This document shows, piece by piece, positions 56,101 to 64,000 of a stretch of 64,000 bases of DNA. Each line of letters begins with the position of its first letter. Within the stretch, counting starts at the first letter, position 1. Origin of the DNA: Salvia splendens. Its lineage: Eukaryota > Streptophyta > Magnoliopsida > Lamiales > Lamiaceae. Location: contig NC_056035.1 of assembly GCF_004379255.2 (NCBI RefSeq), positions 23,560,502 through 23,624,501 on the forward strand, in the 5' to 3' direction. The notes below the pieces were generated by a model. The model had not been told where the DNA came from. It was given only the letters and a program-made list of their open reading frames with translations, and made no database searches. The translations under genes and the position numbers were made by a program.

Positions 56101-58245
56101 ACATGATATTTTAACGTAGCAACAAATCTGGCAGAACTGTGCAGTTGGTTTGTAAAAATCACCAAAAATCCATCCGACCTCATATGAAGCTAAACTTTGG
56201 TCACAACACAGTAGACACATTCAAGTTCATCCATGTAAAATTTCACTCCAAAATCATGTCATTTGGTCAGTCAAAACAACAATGAAATTCTCTGGTCGGA
56301 ACACAAAAATTCTGGCAGCACTGCGCAGTTCAATTGAATAATTTACCAAAACTTCATCCGATGTCCAATGAGGCTGAAATTTTCACAAAACACAGAAGAC
56401 ACTTCAAATTGCATCCAGTTTAATATTCACATCAAAATGATGCCATTTGTTCGGTCAAATAGAAAATGAAACTTTCTGGCGAGAATACAAGTTTTTGGCA
56501 GAATTGCGCAGTCGACTTCAAAAATTTATTAAAAGTTCATCTTTTGTCAAAAGGGGCTGAAATTTACACACAAAACAGAAAACACCTTGAAGTTTTCTCA
56601 GTTAAACTTTCGCACCAAAATATGATCGTTTGGTCAGTCAAACAAACGTCAGAATCCACTGTCCGAACATCACAGTTTTCAGGTCTCAAAATTTCGAAAT
56701 TAGGGTTTCTTCCTCATTCAACCAAACACAATTTTTCATGCTTCCCAAACACAAACATGCTTCAAAAGGTTCTCACAATGCTGTTCTCATATAATCACAC
56801 ATCATTTACCAATGAACCATTCAAACTTTACACATATTCATTCACAATCACATATTCACAGTTTTTCTCATACAAACACAAATTCCCACCGATTAGTTTT
56901 GCGATCTATGATTCCTACACTCACTATATGCATGAAGGAATCAAGAACAAGGTTTCAATGGAGAAGATGAGGAAAATATTTAGTTATACCTTCCTGAATC
57001 GAAAACCAAACGGTAGAAGCAAAGATTGATGCGATTCGTCGGGAACTCTTGAAAATAAACTTCAATGGATGCAAGAACAAGGATGGAAGAAATTTTGGAG
57101 AGGATGAAGAGAGGGAGGAGAGGTGAGGCACGAAAATTATGAGGGAGAATGGGGGCTAGGGTTTAGTTTAGGTGATTATATAGTCCTAGGTTTAATCCCA
57201 TAAATTAATTAATTAACTAATTGTGGAGGAATAAAATAGAGGCCAATAAATAAAATCCACAATTAAAAAGAAGGAAAAATTTTGAAAAATTAGGTTAATA
57301 TATTCGAATTTATTTGGTATTTACTTGGAGAGAAATAGATTCACAATTTAGGAAATAAGTCAATGAATATTCCATAAACAAGGGAACAAAATAAATTAAA
57401 TCTCCAAGTAGGAAATAATGAGGGAAGGGGCGAAAATCTTGATGGTGTGCACAAGGAAATTATTTAAATCCTTAATTAAATAGAATAGGATTTAAATTTG
57501 GTAATTTCTTTATAGGAAAAGACTCCCATAAAATAGGCAACAATAAAATAGATTTCCTCCAAGGAAATTAAGCTAAAAAAACGTGTGGGATGGAGACATA
57601 ATAGAAGAAAAATATTCACATCCCCAATTAATTTGGCTTAGGTATTAATTTACTATTGAATAAAGGAAATTCCAAAAAATAGGAAACAAATATATTCTCC
57701 TCTACAAATAGGGGGGCGAAAATTGGCTTAATTAGCCACAAGGAAATAATGCAACTCTTAATTTAATTGGGGTGAGAGAATAAAATGTGTCAAGATTTAA
57801 TTGGATTTAAAATAAATGAAGGAATCAACAAGGTACAAATTTTATCAAAGAAACTAATTCATCCTCTTAATTAAAGTAGAGGATATCCGAAACTTACAAA
57901 AATAATAGGTTAGAGTTCAGTTTCATGTAGCATAATTTAGGTATAATTTGATTTGGATTTAATTTGGATGAATATCCCAAAATAATTAATTAAATCCAAG
58001 AAAGAATAAAATTTCCAATAATTGGAGGGGCCGACAATAGCCACTTTATTTGGCTAGAACAAGATGCATGATCTTTATTTAAATTGATTCCCCATATTAA
58101 ATATAACTAGCACTTCATTCCAATTTCCCCATGACGATTTATTCCACATAATCAAACTCAATCACGTAGCAACAATTTAAATTTCATAAATGAAATTTCC
58201 AATCGACATATATTAAATAAAGGTCACAAAATTTGGGATGTTACA
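56101..58245 (-). repeat. 5' LTR of element B, 5' portion
   Basis: Continuation of 43067-44422 after element C. It ends GGGATGTTACA at 58245, the minus-strand LTR start, and is near-identical to 28110-30248. A minus-strand TATA-like box lies near 57173-57181 in 'gattatatag'. The reconstituted LTR is about 3.5 kb. Confidence 0.95.
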
Positions 58246-58430
58246 ACTGATGTCTCAAGAGTTTACTTTACTTCGTATGACTTTATTGTGTCAAATACTT
58301 TGAGACTTTATTCCGCTGCTTACTTTTGATATACTAAAATATTTTTGTAGACTAAAGTATTTTCCCTTTTGAAAGTTAATCAAATTTTTGCATTAAGTGT
58401 CAACTTTTATTGTGTCCCTCATTTCTTCCC
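58246..58430 (+). repeat. Fragment of a D-type LTR, 3' part
   Basis: It starts 'actgatgtctcaagagttta' directly after element B and parallels 18024-18207 and 61400-61585. It stops after 'catttcttcccc', at nearly the same place as the left LTR breakpoint, and passes into leader sequence without the last 75 bp of LTR or a primer site. Because 18024-18207 already covers this segment, it is a second, overlapping copy. Confidence 0.8.
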
Positions 58431-58781
58431 CGGTATCATATTGCATTAAGTGTCAACTTTTATACTAAAATGCTTTAAACATGTATGGTGTACGCATGTG
58501 AATAAACATTATGTGTGAATATGATACCGTGATGATATGATTATGTGGAACATGAGCATGATTGGCATGATGATCTAAACACGTGTTATATGTGTGAATA
58601 TGATATTGTGATAGTGTGATTATGTGGAATATGAGCATGATTGGCAAGATGATCTAAGCACGTGTTGTATGTGCGAATATGACATTGTTATGGAATGATT
58701 ATGTGGGACATGAGCAAGATTGGTATGATTACCTAAGTATGTGTTATGTGTGAAAGTACTACGAAGTAAGCATGTGAACAT
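58431..58781 (+). repeat. Leader remnant of element D with the 79-bp minisatellite
   Basis: Units of the type 'gattatgtggaacatgagca' recur at about 58541, 58619 and 58697. They are the reverse complement of the A and B leader repeats, which fits D's opposite orientation. A short echo of LTR text ('gcattaagtgtcaactttta') at about 58443 repeats 58393. Confidence 0.8.
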
Positions 58782-58843
58782 AGGAAGCCACGTGGGAGTT
58801 AGAAGATACGATGAAAGAAAAGTACCCCGAGTTGTTTTTGTAA
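58782..58843 (+). pseudogene. Chromodomain tail of element D pol
   Basis: The frame from 58784 to TAA 58841-58843 encodes [19 protein letters not shown], the last 19 residues of the integrase chromodomain seen in B and C. Everything between the leader repeats and this tail (gag, protease, RT, RNase H and most of integrase) is deleted. Confidence 0.9.
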
Positions 58844-58874
58844 GACGACCAAATTTTGGAACAAAATTTCTATT

Positions 58875-58887
58875 AAGAGGGGAAGGA
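58875..58887 (+). other. Polypurine tract of element D
   Basis: AAGAGGGGAAGGA directly before the LTR start TGTAGCACCCC. Confidence 0.85.
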
Positions 58888-61655
58888 TGTAGCACCCCGG
58901 AAAATTTTGACTTTTTTTATTATTTTTTTTATTTGATGGCTTATTATTTTTTTTTAATTTATGTGGATGTTGAATAAGAATTTCTTTTGTGGAAATTGAG
59001 TCTCTATGTGTTTGAGTTAATTATGTGAAATTAGTTGTTGTGAGTTATGTGAGTTAATGTGATTAAGCTTCCAATGTGTAATTAAATTAAATGGGATCAT
59101 GCATAATTGTTCTAACCTTTCTATTGAAATTTTCAGCCCTCCTATTTATTGGAAACAATATTTTTTTCTCGGATTTAATTAATTGCTTTGGGAGATTTAT
59201 CCAAATTAAATCCAAACCAAATTATCCATATGCTATTCTACATGATTTTCGACCCCTTGGCCATCCCTTGAGATTTTCGACTTCTCCTAGTCATTAGGAG
59301 AAGGAATTATTTTGTGGATTTAATTGGTATCTTGTTTGTCTCCTTCCTTGAATTCAAATCCAATTAAATCTTACCATATCTTACCAAATTTAAATCATAT
59401 TCCTATTTGATTTGAGGATTTAAGTATTTTTTCCCTTGATCTCTCCCATTCTACACGCCTACTTTCATTTTTAATTGTGGGATTTTATTTTATTCCCCCA
59501 CAATTTAATTATTTTATTTAATTGTGTGATTTATCCTAGACAATAAATTAAAAGAACCCTAACCCTAACCCTCATATTTTTCGCCTCCCTATCTTCTCTC
59601 TTCCCACACATTTTTTTTCCTCTCTTCCTCTCCTTCTCCACCAATTCTTCACCAATCCTTTTTTCTTGCATCAATTTGGAGTTGGAAATTCAAGATTCAT
59701 CGAAGAATCGCATCAATTATCTTTCCCACCGATTGTTTGAACAAGAAAGGTATATTCGAATCCTCTTTCTTATCCCTTCCATTGAATCCATGTATCTTGA
59801 TTCCCTCATGCATATAGTGAGTGTAGAAATCATAGATCTAAAAATTAATCGTTGGGATTGATGTTTTGCATGAGAAAGTATGTGGATATGCGTTTATGTA
59901 TGTGTATGTGTGAGGTTGTGGATGATTCGTTGATGAGTGATATGTTAATATATGAGAACTTGGTTGTGAGATCTTTTTGAAGCATGATTATGTGTTGGAA
60001 GCATGAATATATGCGTTTGGATGAATGATAGATAAACCCTAATTCGAATTTGTGAAGCATAAAAACTGTGGTGTTGGGACAGTAGATTCCGACTTATGTT
60101 TGACCGACCAAACGATCTTATTTTAGCACGAATTATTAACTGAGTAAGATTTGAGATGTCTTCTGTGTTGTGTATAAATTTCAGCCTCTTTTGACGAAAG
60201 ATGAATTTTAAATGAACTTTTAAAGTTAACTGCGCAGTTCTGTCAGAATTTGTATTCTCGTTCAATAAGTTTCTTTTTTTATTTGACCGACCTAAAGATG
60301 TGATTTTGATGTGAAATTTTAACTGGATGATCTTTGATGTGTCTACTGTGTTGTGATAAAATTTCAGCCCCAACGGAGGTCGGATGGATTTTTAATGATT
60401 TCTACAAAACGGCTGCACAGTTCTGCCAGATTTCTATCATGTTAAAATAATACTTGTTGTCAAGTTTTGAGTGAATAAATGATACATGTGTGAATAAGAA
60501 ACGTATCCTATGATGTGGCTATGTGTTACACGTTGATGTATGCTTGAGTGTTCGTTTCGTTTTTGTTGATGAACGTTTGGGGATGGGCAATCTAAGAAAA
60601 CGATGAAAGGAACGATAGGACATGCATGATAATTGTAATAATGGAAAACCTGATTGTGTGGTGATATTGACGAGGGTTGTTGTACGTACGATGGTACCAA
60701 GAGCAAAGGGTTGCGTAAAGTCGTGATTGTGTGGTATAAGCAAGCGAGGTGGGCTTTCTTTACTAAACTCTTTTACGTTTCAAAAGTATGATTGTGGAGC
60801 TATAAGGGTGGTTAAAAGTGTTATTTCATGCCATGTTTGTTTTGATGTTGAGATTGTTGCCTGATGCCTAGTTCGTTCGAGCTTGCTCCGCTAGGCTATA
60901 GGGCTATGTTGAGATTGTGCTTGATGCCTAGTTTGTGAGTTCGCTCCATTAGGCTATAGGGCTATGATAAACGAATTCGGGTCTGAGTAGGGCCGCAAAC
61001 CCTATCAGGCTGTGTACACAGAGGGGATCATGAGCCGTCCTTGCTAGTCGGCCGGTCTCGTGGGTGAATATTGTGGCCACACTTTCACCGCACTCTGGTA
61101 AGAGGATGTGAATGATTGATTGTTGAGAAAGTGGGGAGATTGTTTTGCCTGGCCAGGCTATGAAAATATTTTTGTGATATTCGATGATACTTCTTTTCTA
61201 AAATGTTAAAACTCGAGTTCACTATGGTACGGATGACATAACTTTTATCAAATATTTTGGCGTGTGTTCACTGAGTATATCAAATACTCAGCCCTGCATA
61301 TGTTTTCTTTATGTGCAGGAAATTTGGATGCGTTGTGTCTTCATACATAGGCGTCATCCTATGACTCTCTTTGATAACTTACTTCCGCTGCTACTTTGAA
61401 AACTGATGTCACAAGAGTTTACTTTACTTCGTATGACTTTATTGTGTCAAACACTTTGAGACTTTATTCCGCTGCTTACTTTTGATAAACTAAAATGTTT
61501 TTGTAGACTAAAGTATTTTCCCTTTTGGAAGTTAATCAAATTTTTGCATTAAGTGTCAACTTTTATTGTGTCCCACATTTCTTCCCCGCTCCTTAGTCCC
61601 TCCCCTCGTCACGTTTTCCCCATCTTCACTATCCTTAGTAAGGGCGGCCATGACA
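58888..61655 (+). repeat. 3' LTR of element D, complete
   Basis: 2,768 bp from TGTAGCACCCCGG to GGCCATGACA. It aligns with 15470-18207 except for a gap of about 50 bp near 61320 ('gcaggaaatttgg' here, where the left copy has 'gcaggttgagcggggtg'). It contains a telo-box run at about 59562, and TGCGCAGT-type motifs at about 60230 and 60412. ORFs on either strand here lack domains. Confidence 0.95.
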
Positions 61656-61883
61656 ACAGAGTTGGCACGTCTAGAAGATGTGACATAAAACATATTCAAG
61701 GAACTGACAAGGGGTAGAAGAAAGAGCGAGGCCGGGACCAGTGGCCACGCTGGAGGAAGAATTGAACCAGGAAAATCGGTTGAGGAGGATGATGAAGGAG
61801 AGGAGTTTGACGATGACAGAGATGATCAACTCAAGGACGTACCAGAGGAAGCACATGCACCACACCCTACTCCAAGAAGGAGT
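61656..61883 (+). pseudogene. C-terminus of the ATHILA-like protein of the host element
   Basis: The frame from 61659 reads ELARLEDVT, a stop at 61686-61688, then NIFKELTRGRRKSEAGTSG and an acidic end (VEEDDEGEEFDDDRDDQ) to TAG 61881-61883. The coiled start fits onto the Glu-rich text left of element D at 15469, allowing for a small frame change, so this is the separated tail of the ORF at 14291. Acidic, disordered C-termini are usual for ATHILA-like proteins. Confidence 0.6.
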
Positions 61884-63620
61884 AGAAGGAACAATTGACC
61901 ACGACCTGACCAGTTAGTTTTCTTTTTATTTTTCTGTCTTCTTTTATTTTATGTTTTATGTGTTTCTGTTTAGGTAGCATAAATTGTATATATGTGTGTT
62001 TTTTAGTTTTGTTGGCGCAAACTTCAATTCTCAACACGTAGCCTATCAATAGTCTAAGTGTGAGGAGAAAGAATTTGTGAATTTGGTGCATGTTTAACTG
62101 TATATGTTTTGTTATTTGTTCTTTTTTTCGTCTAATACTCTCCCACTTAGCCTATTGCATAGTCTAAGTGTGAGTAGTTTTTTTAAGACATAGTACCCTT
62201 TTCTGTTATGTTTGTTTTATCTTTTTGTATGTCGTACTAGCCATCCAATATTTCCACTTTACAGTCCGTACCTGAGGGCAGACATTAGTGAAATGGAAGG
62301 GGGGGATAATGGCTAGTATGGCATGTGTGTGTAGATGTGTAATGTGCTAGTTCTTTCCTTAGGGCTATGTGTTAGTTTTTTTAGGATTTCTATTCTAGTT
62401 TTTTTTAAAATATGTGTTTAATGAACGGGCTTAAAACTCATCTACTTCAATCTGACGGTGAGGGGAATTGAGGGAAATAGAGCATGCTAAACAATGGAAA
62501 CCAACCCCGGTAGATGGTGAGTTAAAGGCCTAAAGTGGAACCACTTTCCACTAAGCACATAGAAAAAAAGAAGAAGAGTGGCTGCCACATGATGTCTAGG
62601 GTAAAGTGACCGCGTGTAGCAAAATCCTAAGGGCATTAGGAAACCCCCGTCCCAAAAATAAAAAATCCTTCCCTTAGAACCCTTTTTCTGGCCCCTCTTT
62701 CAACCCCTATATAACCCACTGGCCACTGGGACTGTGTGTATGGATGGCATGAGGTAGGGAGGCAACTGACCATGAAGGTGAAGTTAAAAAATCGACTGGA
62801 AAAGAAAGGCAAGAAGGAAAGAGAAAACGGATCAAGTGAAACGCTTGGTTCCCAATAACAGATAAAGGGAAAATAAGAAAATGGACAGAAAGACATCCGA
62901 CCCAAAAAAAACAAGAAGAAGGAAGAAGAAGAAGAAAATTAAATAAGTGGCAAAGCCACCAAGATGCCGGCTGACCAGTTGAAGAAATCCAATCAAAGAA
63001 GATCAAGCCAAAGAAGGTCTCCCAGTCGAGCGCCCAAGTACACACAGCTCCCCCACATCAAAATAAAGTATTTTAATTTTTGAACCTTAGAGCCTTAGGA
63101 ACATCCAGTCCAAACGTTACAAGCCCACATCCCGGTTACAAACCTTTAAAGACCCTTAGGAGCTACTCGTGAGATCTAAGTCCGAAGCATCTGTGGTCTA
63201 GCGTGTTAAGAAAAGCAGTCCTAACATCCCTATTGAGGAATGACTGACTGAGCGAATCTAGGGATTGGACGAGAGTTTGGGTAATATTGACGAGCGGATA
63301 TACTGGCTAGGAAGGAAAAGTGGGGAGGCGGAAGTTCAAGGTTGTTTAAATCCGGATTGCACTCAATCCCGAGGAGAGGAATGGTTGAAAATATAGCATA
63401 TTCAATGTGTTTTCTATGTTTTTCTCGTAAGTGTTTTTCATTTTTTTTCCCGTGTTTTCTTTTCATTCGCGCCAAAAGTTTTAGGTTGTTCGAGTCTTCT
63501 TATTTTTAGGTTTTTTAGGTTAGGGTCAGTCAAGGGAGTAACCAGGCTAGAATTAGACTTATTACTTTTTAGTTTGTTTCTCCACGCTTGAGGACAACCA
63601 TGTGTTAAGTGTGAGCAGTT
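61884..63620 (+). other. 3' non-coding region of the Athila-type element
   Basis: No supported gene on either strand; minus ORFs 62636-63045 and 63230-63776 have no domains. The motif TAAGTGTGAG occurs at 62055, 62165 and 63606, the last just before the 3' LTR where the polypurine tract should be. A GGAAGGGGGG run at about 62297-62306 is another purine tract candidate. Confidence 0.6.
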
Positions 63621-64000
63621 TGATAAGTCGTATTCTAGGCCTTGGTTACTGGTCAGTATGATGAGCTTAACATGCATATTATGCAATAAAAGTGGCGCAA
63701 GTGTGCAGGAAATAGTACAAGTGAGCAGGGAAGGAATTAGAGGTTTCAAGTGATAAAGGACGCCAGAAGGGTGCAATACTGACTAGGATGCATGCCCAAA
63801 GGCTCGAGATGGAGAGGAGAGGACTGCTAGTAGACGACCAACTATTTAATGGGAGGCAAAAGCGACAATTTACAATGAAGAACAACCTTAATCCTAGGGA
63901 AGCCTCCCTATAAATAGAAGGTCACATGAAGAATGAAGAGAGACTACTCATATTTAGAAGGCACACTTAGAAACCGCTCTCGAAAGTTTTAGTTCCGGAG
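63621..64000 (+). repeat. 3' LTR of the Athila-type host element, cut by the window end
   Basis: It begins TGATAAGTCGTATTCTAGGC, a start typical of Athila/Tat LTRs, and carries TATAAATA at 63909-63916. Its upstream 'cttaatcctaggga' resembles text before the 5' LTR TATA box at 5377. Only about 380 bp are visible. Confidence 0.8.
63909..63916 (+). promoter_or_regulatory. TATA box of the Athila-type 3' LTR
   Basis: TATAAATA in the context 'cctccctataaatagaagg'; position in the LTR about 290 bp from its start. Confidence 0.55.

Larger units (their letters stand above)
27661..58245 (-). mobile_element. Element B: Del/Tekay-type gypsy element with pol but no gag, minus strand
   Basis: Minus-strand order: 5' LTR (58245-56101 continuing 44422-43067, split by element C), primer site 43063-43052, gag-less leader, protease-RT N-terminus (40755-40116), LINE insertion, rest of RT, RNase H, integrase and chromodomain (32979-30294), polypurine tract, 3' LTR 30248-27661 (left part lost). 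Both LTR copies are near-identical over shared sequence. Its right flank, actga (58246-58250), lies in D-type LTR sequence. Confidence 0.85.
15470..61655 (+). mobile_element. Element D: Ty3/gypsy LTR retrotransposon, host of the nested stack
   Basis: Left LTR starts TGTAGCACCCC at 15470 and right LTR ends GGCCATGACA at 61655. Flanks are gcaga (15465-15469) and acaga (61656-61660), a 5-bp target duplication with one change. Host sequence continues across: a coiled Glu-rich reading to the left resumes as ELARLEDVT to the right. D's own material is only 15470-18207 and 58246-61655; the rest is later insertions. Of its internal region only a leader repeat, a chromodomain tail and the polypurine tract remain. 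Confidence 0.85.

Noticed and set aside
62636..63045. Phe/Ser-rich minus ORFs near the 3' end
   Set aside because: Composition of a purine-rich plus strand read backwards; no motif and no promoter.

Overview
The window is repeat-dense nuclear DNA of a flowering plant, probably a eudicot and possibly a Lamiales-like genome; that last guess is weak because no host gene is present. The evidence is a stack of plant-type retrotransposons: Ty3/gypsy chromoviruses of the Del/Tekay type with tRNA-iMet primer sites and chromodomain-tailed integrases, an Athila-type gypsy element with a downstream ATHILA-like ORF, a plant L1-type LINE with an RNase H tail, a copia-type LTR and a hAT remnant. Telo-box sequence (AACCCTAACCCTA) lies beside the TATA boxes of several LTRs. 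I find no tRNA, rRNA, CRISPR array or single-copy host gene.

Layout. 1-2082 is the end of a minus-strand LTR, abutting a hAT-like remnant (2083-2854). A copia-type LTR with a tRNA-iMet primer site follows (about 3451-4023), then a 78-bp tandem repeat (4855-5270). From about 5.1-5.3 kb to the right edge everything belongs to one Athila-type host element: 5' LTR ending at 7044, primer site 7047-7064, decayed gag, protease and RT (7.3-11.9 kb), and a downstream ORF region with a large inverted repeat and an ATHILA-like protein. It is cut at 15469, resumes at 61656, and reaches its 3' LTR at 63621.

The 46 kb inside the Athila element is a pile of nested insertions. Element D (plus strand, LTRs 15470-18207 and 58888-61655, target duplication gcaga/acaga) contains element B (minus strand, LTRs 27661-30248 and 43067-44422 + 56101-58245). 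Element A (minus strand, 18208-27660) sits in B's left LTR. A LINE (32992-40101, 14-bp target duplication) splits B's RT. Element C (plus strand, 44423-56095, target duplication gcaac) splits B's right LTR.

State of the elements. C is the most complete and looks recent: near-identical LTRs, primer site, polypurine tract, gag-pol with two nonsense codons, one frameshift and one in-frame deletion. It carries an additional ORF between the primer site and gag that I do not recognise. B has all of pol from the middle of protease onward but no recognisable gag. A has the same gag-less leader plus a pol collapsed by an RT-to-integrase deletion. D has lost almost all internal sequence. A and B could move only with proteins supplied by relatives. 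The junction at 18207/18208 places a D LTR and an A LTR head to head, an arrangement able to give hairpin RNA.
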